Below, one piece after another: positions 49,640 through 58,471 of a stretch of DNA of 64,000 nucleotides (within the stretch, counting starts at the first letter, position 1; the number at the start of each line of letters is the position of its first letter). The position numbers and the translations under genes are program-made. The notes under the pieces were generated by a model. That model saw only the letters and a program-made list of their open reading frames with translations. It was not told the DNA's origin and made no database searches. Source of the stretch: Crocinitomicaceae bacterium (GTDB lineage Bacteria > Bacteroidota > Bacteroidia > Flavobacteriales_D > Crocinitomicaceae); assembly GCA_024643545.1 (NCBI GenBank), contig JAHEMR010000004.1:124001-188000 (forward strand). The letters are read 5' to 3'.

Positions 49640-50290
49640 ATGAAAACATTCAAGTTCGCTATTATTGGGTTTGCACTTGTATCCTTATTTAGTGCATGTA
49701 TTGAACACGAGGTTATTCCACCACCAACGAATAAAGTAGATTTAAATGCTAGTTTAGTTGGATATGTAAATGGTACTCAATTTGAATTAACTCAAAACGT
49801 GAATGGCTACAAAGCAACAACAGAAGACACTGCAGTTGTTTTGGCTTCTCCAGCTTTATCAAAAGTTATTTACACTTCAACAATTTACTCAAACCAAAAC
49901 GCTCAATCTTTGAGTTTGATGTTTGGTACTCTTGATTATGACGCTTCCGCAAACACTGAACCTACTTTAAGTATGTTTAATGATTGGAACATGACAAATT
50001 CTGGTATTCCGATTTTATTTAAGGATAAAGCGACTATGGTAAGTCAAAGTGTTGACGGTGTTCAAGTAACTTACACGGACAATACTGGAAAAGTTTGGTT
50101 TTCAAGAGAGACAGACCCAGGGCAAGTTGCGAACTTTACCATTCTTAAACAAGCATCCGACGGGACAGGTGATTATTCACTATTTGAAGCGACATTCTCT
50201 TGTAAAGTTTGGTACGTTGACCCTCAAACAAGTGTAGAATCTTCGCTAAATATTACCAATGCCAAGTATCGCGCTTGGTTTAAAAGGTAA
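49640..50290 (+). CDS. Lipoprotein, function unknown
   Basis: A 216-residue predicted lipoprotein: signal peptide with lipobox LFSAC (cysteine 20), followed by IEHEVIPPPTNKVD. The rest is beta-rich and looks like one Ig- or jellyroll-type domain (SLVGYVNGTQFELTQNV, QSLSLMFGTLDYD, SLFEATFSCKVWYVD), with a KYRAWFKR end. No family recognised. It has its own promoter and precedes the CTP-synthase-related gene by 8 bases, so the two are probably cotranscribed. Confidence 0.75.
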   Translation: MKTFKFAIIGFALVSLFSACIEHEVIPPPTNKVDLNASLVGYVNGTQFELTQNVNGYKATTEDTAVVLASPALSKVIYTSTIYSNQNAQSLSLMFGTLDYDASANTEPTLSMFNDWNMTNSGIPILFKDKATMVSQSVDGVQVTYTDNTGKVWFSRETDPGQVANFTILKQASDGTGDYSLFEATFSCKVWYVDPQTSVESSLNITNAKYRAWFKR

Positions 50291-50298
50291 TTCAATAG

Positions 50299-50997
50299 AT
50301 GAGTGAAGTCCTCAAAATAGCTATCATTGGCGATTATAACTTCACCTACAATTCGCATCACGCGACGAATTTATCTTTGGACCACGCATCTGATTTTCTC
50401 GAAACAGAAGTCAATTATTATTGGATTAAAATCAACGAGGCCATTCAATACAAACGTGTTTATTTTGAGCAGTTTGATGGAATTTGGATAGCGCCGGGTC
50501 CTTTTCTAAATCATTTCTTTTTAAACGGTGTTTTCAAAGTAATTTTAGAATCCAATGTTCCAGTGTTTTTAACTGGCGAAGGTTACAAGCACTTTTTTGA
50601 ATACCTCATCTCGATTAATCAGTTGAATCCTTACGGGGAGAAATTAATTTCTGATAATCTCATTGAGGGCAGTCAATTTGAACGTGTAACGATTTACCCA
50701 AAAACAAAAGACATCGTGAAACTGTATGAAAATTGTAATCATACAGAACTCAGTTCGTCTCGCTTCAGTCTATATCCTCAACTTATGGACCAATTAAATG
50801 GTCATTTGATTGATATTGAAGCCACAAACCAGTTTGAAGATCCGGAAATTGTGACTTTAAGAAACCATCCCTTTTTTATGGCTTGCAGTTTTTGTCCGCA
50901 AATATCCTCAACGCGTGACTTACCTCATCCCTTGATTTATACTTTTCTTAAAATGGCTAGGGAACTTTCAGCCTCAAAGTTCAGTCAATTGGTTTAA
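50299..50997 (+). CDS. CTP synthase C-terminal region-related protein, nucleophile missing
   Basis: A 232-residue protein related to the glutamine amidotransferase half of CTP synthase (family of CTP synthase C-terminal region-related (seleno)proteins). The fold is clear: IAIIGDYNFTYNSHHA at residue 7, DGIWIAPGPFLN near 55, VPVFLTGEGYKHFFEYL at 87, and HPFFMACSFCPQ near 195 with the DLPHPLIYTFLKMA end. Usual family members have FLxTCGGFQH, with a catalytic Cys or Sec; here that segment reads FLTGEGYKH, and the expected histidine of QFHPE is replaced (SFCPQ). It should lack glutaminase activity. Overlaps addA-like gene by 24 bases. Confidence 0.8.
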   Translation: MSEVLKIAIIGDYNFTYNSHHATNLSLDHASDFLETEVNYYWIKINEAIQYKRVYFEQFDGIWIAPGPFLNHFFLNGVFKVILESNVPVFLTGEGYKHFFEYLISINQLNPYGEKLISDNLIEGSQFERVTIYPKTKDIVKLYENCNHTELSSSRFSLYPQLMDQLNGHLIDIEATNQFEDPEIVTLRNHPFFMACSFCPQISSTRDLPHPLIYTFLKMARELSASKFSQLV

Positions 50998-53900
50998 TGC
51001 CGAATAATACAATAAGCACCTAACTGGTTTTTTGAAGATTTCCTCCAGTAGTTTAGCGTAAGCAGCGATCTGCTCCATGTGTTTTTGGTTTATTTTTCCC
51101 GTTTTAAAGTCAATAACCAGGATCTCATCAGCTTTTATGAAAACCTTGTCAGGTTTTTTTACATCATTTTCACCTGCTAAAACGACCTGCTCATTCAGCG
51201 ACTTTTCAATGTTCTGTAAATAATTTCCCTCCTCCATTTTCCGCCAAAAAGCTTGCGCGCATTCACGCAAACGAGGTTCATTTTTTTGCTCAATACTGCC
51301 TTCCGCCAATAATTTCTCTAATACTGGATCTGTATCAAGGTTCGAATGAGATAAGGACATTAACAGGTGGAAATCATTCCCGAAGCGTTGTTCTTCTTGT
51401 TGCATTTCCGTTTCGTCTCGGAACACTTTCCTAAAAACGATATCAGGATACCATAATCGTTGACTAAAATCGACTGGAGCGTATAAATTATCAATGGATT
51501 CAACTTTTTTCAACAAGGGTTCTGTTTGTCCAATTTGCACTAAACCTTCTTCGGTCATACCGAGATTCATGCCTTCCAGTTGATCGTGAATCATTGCTCC
51601 AAATTTTGTTTTTTCAAAATCATTTAGTGCATATAACCTCAATTCTGGGCGGGTCATTCCAACATAAAACAAGTTCATTTTATCCAAAAGAATCAAACTA
51701 TTCTCTTCTTTTGCAAACGCATCTAATTCAGGAATTTGTTGGTTTTTTCCTGGAAAGGCATATAAGATTTTGTCACGTACTTCCATCAAATACTTCCCTT
51801 GCGGATTCATGGAAGTAGTAAAATCCATGTTCGGTATAATCACTACTGGAAACTCTAATCCTTTCGACTTATGAATCGTCATTATTTTCAATGCGGATTG
51901 CGTGTCCGGCATCTGTAAAGCGATTTTATCCTTTTGAGCGTCGAAAAATTCAAGGAAATGATGAATGTCCGATTGACGTGCGAGTTGAAATCCATAAATT
52001 ACATCCATAAAATGATGCAGATAAGGTTCTTCTGTTTCTTTCCAATCCATTAATTTCATGAATTTCTGGACGAGGTCATATACACTTTCATAGGTTGTAA
52101 AAAAGGATTCAGTTCCGCCAAAATGATCTTTTAAAAACCGTGTGTCATTGAAAACCCGGATGGACTTCCCTTCCTTTTGTATGACTTCGAAATAGCCGAG
52201 GTAATCAGCAGTTGAGTATGTAGCGTGCAGTCTGAAATACAATTCGGCAAAACGTTTGGTTTCCGTTGCTTTCTTCGGAGATGCGCGTCTTCTTAAATAG
52301 GAAATAATCAATTGAACTTGTGCATCTTTCGCAATGAGTAGGGAATCTTGTGAAACGACTTGGTATTTTCTTTCAGTGAGTCCAATAGCGAGCGCATTTC
52401 CAAGTTTATTGGTCTCCGTCAAAATACAGATATCTCCAGGTTCAAATCCAGCTTGGATGGACTCTTCAATAAAACCAATTACTTTTTCTAAACGTTCATC
52501 TAAGGTTAATTTTTTTTGAATGGATTCAATGTGAATGTAGCCACTTTTTTGTTGCGTAGGTTCTTGCTTCAGATCTTGGTAAAAATGTGCCATGTTTGCA
52601 GGTAAGCAATTTGCTAATCCTTCAAAAAGTTGATTGTTAAATTCAACAATTTCCTTTGCAGAACGAAAATTAGATGGAAGCACGCGTTTTGCTCCACGAA
52701 TGGCAAAGGTGGCACTTTTGGCCGCTATTTGAGGGTCATTTTCCGGATTGTAAATTGCTGGAAGACTTACAAATTGTTCCGCTAGTCCATTGTTGAAACG
52801 GTAAATCGATTGTTTTGCATCACCTACGATTAAATTCCAACGGTTGTGCGCCAGAGATTCTAATATCAATGGAATTAGGTTTAACCATTGAAGGCGAGAT
52901 GTATCTTGAAATTCATCCAATAGAAAGTGTTCAAACCGAACACCTAATCTTTCGTAGATGTATGGAGCTTCTTCGTCTCTAACAAGTTTACTTATCAACT
53001 TATTGAATTCAGATATTCGTATTAGTTGTTCATCGTTCATCATCAGCTGTAGTTGCTTTCCTACGTGCTGCAACAAGGCCATGTTAAAGAAATTCTTTCG
53101 GTAAAGTTCAATTAAATTAAATGCTGCAAGATCTTTTAAATAACGTTCATTCAATCGAATCACTGACTCTTTCAAGGACAATGGAATGTCTAATTTAGAA
53201 TTTGCATCCATCAGATTTAAGAGCGTTGCAGAGAATAATCCGTCGTTGTTTGAATTAATCTTTGGGAAAGCGTTCTGAACATTTAATTTTTCAAAATTCT
53301 TGACCGTTGTCCCTTTTCCTGGAATGTCGGATAGGTTTAATTCCAATTTGAAAAATTCGTCATGAACCTGTTTCGCATCGTCAAGAAAAGCAGTTAAAAT
53401 TTGATTTCGATCTTCAAATAATCGGGTGTAGTTTTCTTTAGTGAGTTCCAGTTGCAACAACTGTTGGATTTTATCCGCATTTTTCTCCTTCCCAAGCATG
53501 GAAGAAAATTCAATTAATTGTTTGCGAAAATTCCAGCTATTCCCTTCCTCCAAATTTGCTTTTGCATATTGATACATCCAATCCGTAAGGTCTTCAGCAC
53601 CAGGAGCACCTAATTGATTCATCAGTAAATCCACTACATCTTCGGTTACTTGTTTTTCATTTAAAATAACCTCGAAATCAGCAGGCAGGTCTAAATCCCT
53701 TGAAAAAGAACGGATTAACCTCAAGTTAAATTTGTCAATCGTCGAAACATGAAAATCTTCATACGCATGTAAAATCCCTTCCAAAGCAAGCTTACTTCGT
53801 TTGGTTAATTCAGCAGCAGAAAGTCCGGTCTGTTTCTCCAAGTCAATCCGCATGTTTTCCACTTTTTTATTCTGTGGATCCACATAAGCGAGACCGAACA

Positions 53901-54102
53901 AAGTAGAAAGAATTCTTTCCTTCATTTCACTCGCTGCCTTATTCGTAAAGGTCATGGCGACAATGCTCTTATATTTTCGCTTAAATTGAGCATCCTTTAA
54001 TAAAATACTGAGGTATTCAAGAACCAATTGATGCGTTTTTCCGGAACCAGCGGAAGCACTTAACACACTGAGAGGATGAATGTTTCGGTCAATATTTTGC
54101 AT
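50974..54102 (-). CDS. AddA/RecB-like UvrD helicase-nuclease
   Basis: A 1042-residue double-strand-break repair enzyme. It has Walker A SASAGSGKTHQLV near residue 15-24, TFTNKAASEMKERI near 50, the motif II DEFQDTSRLQW near 399, motif III-like VGDAKQSIYRFNNG, and the UvrD C-terminal helicase MTIHKSKGLEFPVVIIPN near 735. The C-terminal nuclease is of the PD-(D/E)XK type (ILVIDFKTGKINQKHMEQIA near 995). It resembles AddA of the AddAB pair, and such proteins in Bacteroidota usually have an AddB-like partner, which is not in the window. No neighbour shares its strand. Confidence 0.88.
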   Translation of the reverse strand: MQNIDRNIHPLSVLSASAGSGKTHQLVLEYLSILLKDAQFKRKYKSIVAMTFTNKAASEMKERILSTLFGLAYVDPQNKKVENMRIDLEKQTGLSAAELTKRSKLALEGILHAYEDFHVSTIDKFNLRLIRSFSRDLDLPADFEVILNEKQVTEDVVDLLMNQLGAPGAEDLTDWMYQYAKANLEEGNSWNFRKQLIEFSSMLGKEKNADKIQQLLQLELTKENYTRLFEDRNQILTAFLDDAKQVHDEFFKLELNLSDIPGKGTTVKNFEKLNVQNAFPKINSNNDGLFSATLLNLMDANSKLDIPLSLKESVIRLNERYLKDLAAFNLIELYRKNFFNMALLQHVGKQLQLMMNDEQLIRISEFNKLISKLVRDEEAPYIYERLGVRFEHFLLDEFQDTSRLQWLNLIPLILESLAHNRWNLIVGDAKQSIYRFNNGLAEQFVSLPAIYNPENDPQIAAKSATFAIRGAKRVLPSNFRSAKEIVEFNNQLFEGLANCLPANMAHFYQDLKQEPTQQKSGYIHIESIQKKLTLDERLEKVIGFIEESIQAGFEPGDICILTETNKLGNALAIGLTERKYQVVSQDSLLIAKDAQVQLIISYLRRRASPKKATETKRFAELYFRLHATYSTADYLGYFEVIQKEGKSIRVFNDTRFLKDHFGGTESFFTTYESVYDLVQKFMKLMDWKETEEPYLHHFMDVIYGFQLARQSDIHHFLEFFDAQKDKIALQMPDTQSALKIMTIHKSKGLEFPVVIIPNMDFTTSMNPQGKYLMEVRDKILYAFPGKNQQIPELDAFAKEENSLILLDKMNLFYVGMTRPELRLYALNDFEKTKFGAMIHDQLEGMNLGMTEEGLVQIGQTEPLLKKVESIDNLYAPVDFSQRLWYPDIVFRKVFRDETEMQQEEQRFGNDFHLLMSLSHSNLDTDPVLEKLLAEGSIEQKNEPRLRECAQAFWRKMEEGNYLQNIEKSLNEQVVLAGENDVKKPDKVFIKADEILVIDFKTGKINQKHMEQIAAYAKLLEEIFKKPVRCLLYYSALNQLTEL

Positions 54103-54182
54103 AATTCAAAATGAATTTGGATTGGATAAAGAATGTTCAGCGGATTTTTTAAAATTAAGAACAAAATTTGATTGTTTTAAGG

Positions 54183-54190
54183 TAAATTTG
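54183..54190 (+). promoter_or_regulatory. -7 promoter element of the mbnP operon (TAAATTTG)
   Basis: Perfect TAnnTTTG ending 4 bases before the mbnP ATG at 54195. It predicts a leaderless mRNA for the MbnP-MbnH operon. A clear TTG -33 box at 17-23 bases is not seen. Confidence 0.4.
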
Positions 54191-54194
54191 TTTC

Positions 54195-54941
54195 ATGAAG
54201 AATTTCCTTTATTTAGTACTCCTGTCTCCCTTACTTTGGAGTTGTGATCCAGATGAACCGAAACCCATTGATCCGGTAGCCGAAACAGTGAAAGTTACGG
54301 TAAATCCTACATACGGCACCCAAACTTTCTATTTAGATTCTGTGTATACGACAGCTGAAGGATACAAAGTTAAATTCACTGAGTTGAATTGTTATTTCAC
54401 CTTATTGGGAAATGGTACCAATCAGTTAATTGAGGCAGCCTTATTTAACTTCCGTGAAACGGGTACAGCGTTGGTATCCAAAGCAGGGAATCATTTAAAC
54501 TATGGTAACCTTGCAGGTAAAATCGGTGTAGATTCTAGTTTAAACCACCTCGATCCTTCTGCTTTTCCAAATGAAAGTCCTTTGAACATTAGTAATGCAG
54601 GACCGATGCATTGGGGTTGGAATCCAGGTTACATCTTTATGAATATTGAAGGAAAAGTGGATACAATTGTTGATGCGACAAACAACCTTGACTTGAGTTT
54701 TAGTTTCCACATTGGAACAGATACGTATTTACAATCCTTCAATTTTGATAATGTCACATGGCAGGACAAAGGAAATAATAGTTGGGAATTACCTTTAAAA
54801 TTAGACCTGGCAAACTTTCTATCAAATCCTTCTAGTCCGATTAACTTAAAAGACGAGCATTTAACACATACTGCAGCCGGGCAAGAGACTTTAACACAAA
54901 AAGTGATTCAAAACTTCAAAAATGCGTTAACAGTAAACTAA
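54195..54941 (+). CDS. MbnP-like copper-binding lipoprotein
   Basis: A 248-residue exported protein matching the MbnP family. In Methylosinus, MbnP binds copper through a site created when its partner MbnH oxidises a tryptophan to kynurenine. Signal peptide with lipobox LLWSC (cysteine 17). A conserved segment MHWGWNPGYIFMNIEG spans residues 138-153, with W140 and W142 as candidate targets. Two further beta-rich blocks follow (LDLSFSFHIG; SWELPLKLDL). It is the first of four coupled genes: the MbnH gene begins within its stop codon (TAATG). No methanobactin peptide gene is nearby, as is common for most homologues. Confidence 0.88.
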   Translation: MKNFLYLVLLSPLLWSCDPDEPKPIDPVAETVKVTVNPTYGTQTFYLDSVYTTAEGYKVKFTELNCYFTLLGNGTNQLIEAALFNFRETGTALVSKAGNHLNYGNLAGKIGVDSSLNHLDPSAFPNESPLNISNAGPMHWGWNPGYIFMNIEGKVDTIVDATNNLDLSFSFHIGTDTYLQSFNFDNVTWQDKGNNSWELPLKLDLANFLSNPSSPINLKDEHLTHTAAGQETLTQKVIQNFKNALTVN

Positions 54942-56011
54942 TGAAATTCATCACTGTTTTTTCTTTATTGTTTCTATTCGTTGCTTGCCGCAAAGACAAA
55001 GCGGATTACACGCCGACACCCTACACCTTAAAAATCCCTTCCCATTTTCCAGCTATGATTATTCCATCGGATAATCCTATGACTGTGGAAGGAGTGGAAC
55101 TTGGACGCTATCTTTTTTATGAAAAACAATTAAGCGGGGATAATTCCATGAATTGTGCATCATGCCATATGCCTCAAAATTCATTTTCAGATCACCATCA
55201 ATATTCAGTTGGGATAGATGGTGTCTTTGGAAACCGTCAATCGATGGCACTTATAAATTTAGGATGGGAAAATTACTTCTTTTGGGATGGGCGAAAAACA
55301 ACGCTGGAATCTCAAATCATTGAACCTGTTAAAAATCCGATCGAAATGCATCAATCTTGGAAAGATGCCATTCACAAATTAAATGCTGATGTCACATACC
55401 GAAATCGCTTTTTTAGGGCATTCGGAGAAGAAGGGGTTGATTCAGTGAAGGCAGCCAAGGCAATTGCTCAGTTCATTCGAACCATGATTTCAAGTGAATC
55501 GAAATATGATGTTATGTACAAGTTTGAGAACAATTTGACCTTGAATTCATCTGAACAAGCGTTGCTTTCATCCATCGATTTAGATGAGTGGGCAGGTTAC
55601 GATCTATTCAAAAGTTTAAATGGTGCCGATTGCTTTCATTGCCATAATGGTCCATTAATGCGCGTGAAAAAATTTAGTAACAATGGACTTGATGCGACGT
55701 TTAGTGATTTAGGTAGAGGTGGTGTCACACAAAATCCAGAAGAAAATGGGAAATTTAAAGTCACTACCCTCCGTAACATTGCTTTTACGGCACCTTATAT
55801 GCACGACGGACGATTCGCAACCCTTGACCAAGTTATCGAACACTACTCTAGTGGGGTTCACATGAGTCCAACAATTGATCCATTAATCGAATATGCCAAT
55901 CAAGGTGGTGTACAGCTAGATGCACAAGAAAAATATTTATTGAAGAAATTTTTACTCACGTTAAGTGACTACAATTTCATCAATAATCCATCATTTAAAG
56001 ATCCGAATTAA
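54941..56011 (+). CDS. MbnH/MauG-family dihaem cytochrome c peroxidase-like enzyme
   Basis: A 356-residue exported dihaem protein of the cytochrome c peroxidase/MauG family, most likely MbnH, which modifies the MbnP product of the gene before it. The signal peptide is lipoprotein-like (LFVAC, cysteine 16). The haem sites are CASCH at 72-76 and CFHCH at 231-235. Typical surroundings are seen: GRYLFYEKQLSGDNSMN, FGNRQSMALINLGW, FFWDGRKTTLESQ, and TAPYMHDGRFATLDQVIEHY near 285. The substrate is inferred from the partner gene. Start overlaps the previous stop by one base; its own stop overlaps the next gene in the same manner. Confidence 0.9.
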   Translation: MKFITVFSLLFLFVACRKDKADYTPTPYTLKIPSHFPAMIIPSDNPMTVEGVELGRYLFYEKQLSGDNSMNCASCHMPQNSFSDHHQYSVGIDGVFGNRQSMALINLGWENYFFWDGRKTTLESQIIEPVKNPIEMHQSWKDAIHKLNADVTYRNRFFRAFGEEGVDSVKAAKAIAQFIRTMISSESKYDVMYKFENNLTLNSSEQALLSSIDLDEWAGYDLFKSLNGADCFHCHNGPLMRVKKFSNNGLDATFSDLGRGGVTQNPEENGKFKVTTLRNIAFTAPYMHDGRFATLDQVIEHYSSGVHMSPTIDPLIEYANQGGVQLDAQEKYLLKKFLLTLSDYNFINNPSFKDPN

Positions 56012-57429
56012 TGGGAGAAAATACAAGACTAACGACCGAAGAAAAGGCCCTAAAAATTAACTTAACACCGGACATTTACGGGTGTTTTGCGGAAATCGGT
56101 GCGGGTCAAGAAGTCGCAGCTAACTTTTTCAAAGCAGGAGGAAGTTCGGGTACTATTGCTTATACACAGTCTGCTTATGATATGAAAGTTTCGGACTCCA
56201 TGTACGGAGAAACCATCCGTTACGTGTGTGAAGAGAGACTTACTACCATGTTAGAAACGGAGTTTTTACACCTTCAAGATATTTTACCTGTTAAAAATAG
56301 AGAGGCGCGTTTCTTCTCGTTCTGTAATACGGTTGAATCTTTAAATTACCATAAAACCAATCAAGGTCAAGGATGGGTTGGAATGCGGTTCCAATTGGGA
56401 ATCGATAAGAAACCTAATACCGTTATTTTGCATATTAAAATGCACGACAATAGTCACAAGGCACAACAAGAAGCACTTGGGATATTGGGCGTGAACTTAG
56501 TTTATGCTTGTTATTTTCAATCGTCTACGATTGATGAATTCATCGACGGAATCGTTCAAAGACTTCCGAGAGATCGAATGGAAATCGACATGTTACGAAT
56601 TTCAGGTCCAGACTTTGAAGAAATGGATAACCGCATAATTGCACTGAATTTAGTTCGACGTGGAATCACGAATGCAACAATGTTCGATTTAGCGAAGAAT
56701 GTCATGCAGCCATCAACCGCGTTGTACAAAAAAAATATCCTACTGATGCGTGGACGTTTTCGTCCAGTCACGAAGGTTCACATTGACATGATTGAAAAAG
56801 CTCGGAAGGAGTTTTTGAAAGAAAATCGTGTGAAAGAAGAAAACTTAGAAGTTGTCTTTGAATTGACCTTAAAAGACTTAACTGCAGACGGAAAGATTTC
56901 AGATAAAGACTTCTTGGATCGTGCAGAACTTCTTGGTTCATTAGGATATACGGTAATGATTTCAAACTACTTGAAACATTACAAAATGTTAGAATACTTA
57001 TCAGCAATTGCCAAAGGAAACCTTGTTGGTGTAATCATGGGGGTTTACAACCTTCACATCATTTTCGATGAAAAATATTACGACAACCTTCCGGGTGGAT
57101 TATTGGAGGCGTTTGGACGTGGATTTGGACACAATGTTAAATTGTATGTATATCCGGCTATTAACGTCGAGACCGGAGACCTTTATGGACTTAACAATAT
57201 TAAGTTACCAGAAAACCTCACTGGACTCCTTACCTACATGCAAGCAAATGATAAAATTGCCGCAATTCCAGAATACAACGAACGACTTTTACACATTCTT
57301 TCCGATGATGTTTTGAGTAAAATTAAATCTGGAGGAGTAAGTTGGGAGGAAGATGTTCCCTATGAGGTAGTGCAAGCCATTAAGTTTTTTGAATTGTTTG
57401 GATATCAGAAAAAAGCTGTGTTGAACTAA
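56011..57429 (+). CDS. Conserved protein with nucleotidyltransferase-like motif, function unknown
   Basis: A 472-residue cytoplasmic protein conserved in Bacteroidota and often auto-labelled nicotinate-nucleotide adenylyltransferase or even TonB-dependent receptor. No signal or membrane segment. Residues 1-60 carry a striking conserved block (LTPDIYGCFAEIGAGQEVAA, FFKAGGSSGTIAYTQSAYDM). Near 248-257 lies GRFRPVTKVH, which fits the GxFxPxTxxH motif of cytidylyltransferase-fold enzymes except that Val replaces the second Gly, and this probably explains the annotation. Full adenylyltransferase activity is doubtful. Start and stop each overlap neighbours by one base (TAATG), placing it in the MbnP-MbnH operon. 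Confidence 0.75.
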   Translation: MGENTRLTTEEKALKINLTPDIYGCFAEIGAGQEVAANFFKAGGSSGTIAYTQSAYDMKVSDSMYGETIRYVCEERLTTMLETEFLHLQDILPVKNREARFFSFCNTVESLNYHKTNQGQGWVGMRFQLGIDKKPNTVILHIKMHDNSHKAQQEALGILGVNLVYACYFQSSTIDEFIDGIVQRLPRDRMEIDMLRISGPDFEEMDNRIIALNLVRRGITNATMFDLAKNVMQPSTALYKKNILLMRGRFRPVTKVHIDMIEKARKEFLKENRVKEENLEVVFELTLKDLTADGKISDKDFLDRAELLGSLGYTVMISNYLKHYKMLEYLSAIAKGNLVGVIMGVYNLHIIFDEKYYDNLPGGLLEAFGRGFGHNVKLYVYPAINVETGDLYGLNNIKLPENLTGLLTYMQANDKIAAIPEYNERLLHILSDDVLSKIKSGGVSWEEDVPYEVVQAIKFFELFGYQKKAVLN

Positions 57430-58445
57430 TGCCACATATTAAAAATGCCTTGATTCGTTTTCGCATCATCGACCGGATGTTGCGTAATAAGTACAAGCCA
57501 TTTCCAAGTAAATTAGAGCTACGATCGGCTTGTGAAGAATCGCTTTACGGTTCAGATCACGGAAATAATATTTGTGATTCGACCATTGAAAAAGACATGT
57601 TCAATATGAAAATGGAACATGATGCACCTATTAAATACAGCAAGTTACATAAAGGTTATTATTACGAAGATCCAAATTTTAGCATCAACGATATACCCCT
57701 CTCAGAAGATGAACTGAGTTCCATCAAATTTGCGGTTAAAACACTTCAGCAATTTAAAGAAGTTCCATTCTTTCAGCAGTTTGGAAATGCGATTGATAAA
57801 ATTGTAGACAGAGTTTCCATTGGTGGAAATCCTGAAGATGAGGACATTCAAAAATATGTGCAATTCGAATCGGTCGTTTCGAGTGGTGGAAACGAACACC
57901 TGCCAATGATTTTGGAAGCCATTCGCGGTAAAAAAATGCTCTGGTTCATTTACGCAAGCTTTGTGAAAGGTATTGAGAAACCCAGAAAGGTATCGCCGCT
58001 TTTTTTAAAAGAATATAGAAACCGCTGGTACCTCATCTGCTTTGACAAATTGAAAAACGACATCATTACCTATGCACTGGATCGCATGCAAGAACCGAAA
58101 ATTCTTGAGGATGAAGCAAGTCTCCCAATCGATTTTGAACCAGAATTGTATTTCCAAGACACGATTGGAATTACCTCGTACAAAGGAAAAGCTGAACGAA
58201 TTGTGTTTAAAGCCAATCCTATTGCAGCCAAGTACATTTCCTCACAACCTTTTCATCAATCCCAAAAATTAACAAGTGAAACTACTGAATTTAGTGTATT
58301 TGAATTAACCGTTTTGGTATCCGAAGAATTCGTGCGAAATTTGCTTGGATACGCTGGAGAATTGGAAGTACTTGAGCCGAAAAGTTTAAGAAAAGACATG
58401 GCGGATCGCGCGAAACAACTGAATAAATTATATGAATCGAAATAA
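57429..58445 (+). CDS. WYL-domain transcriptional regulator (YafY-like)
   Basis: A 338-residue regulator: an N-terminal winged helix (ALIRFRIIDRMLRNKYKPFP, residues 5-50) and a C-terminal WYL domain from about residue 150, with KVSPLFLKEYRNRWYLICFD near 187-206 and a WCX-like end near 250-330 (VSEEFVRNLLGYAGELEVL). WYL domains sense nucleic acids or small nucleotides. Its start overlaps the stop of the previous gene (TAATG). It could regulate the MbnPH operon or the genes after it, but this is only by position. Confidence 0.87.
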   Translation: MPHIKNALIRFRIIDRMLRNKYKPFPSKLELRSACEESLYGSDHGNNICDSTIEKDMFNMKMEHDAPIKYSKLHKGYYYEDPNFSINDIPLSEDELSSIKFAVKTLQQFKEVPFFQQFGNAIDKIVDRVSIGGNPEDEDIQKYVQFESVVSSGGNEHLPMILEAIRGKKMLWFIYASFVKGIEKPRKVSPLFLKEYRNRWYLICFDKLKNDIITYALDRMQEPKILEDEASLPIDFEPELYFQDTIGITSYKGKAERIVFKANPIAAKYISSQPFHQSQKLTSETTEFSVFELTVLVSEEFVRNLLGYAGELEVLEPKSLRKDMADRAKQLNKLYESK

Positions 58446-58471
58446 GATAGTCACACGATAAAAGAAAGATT

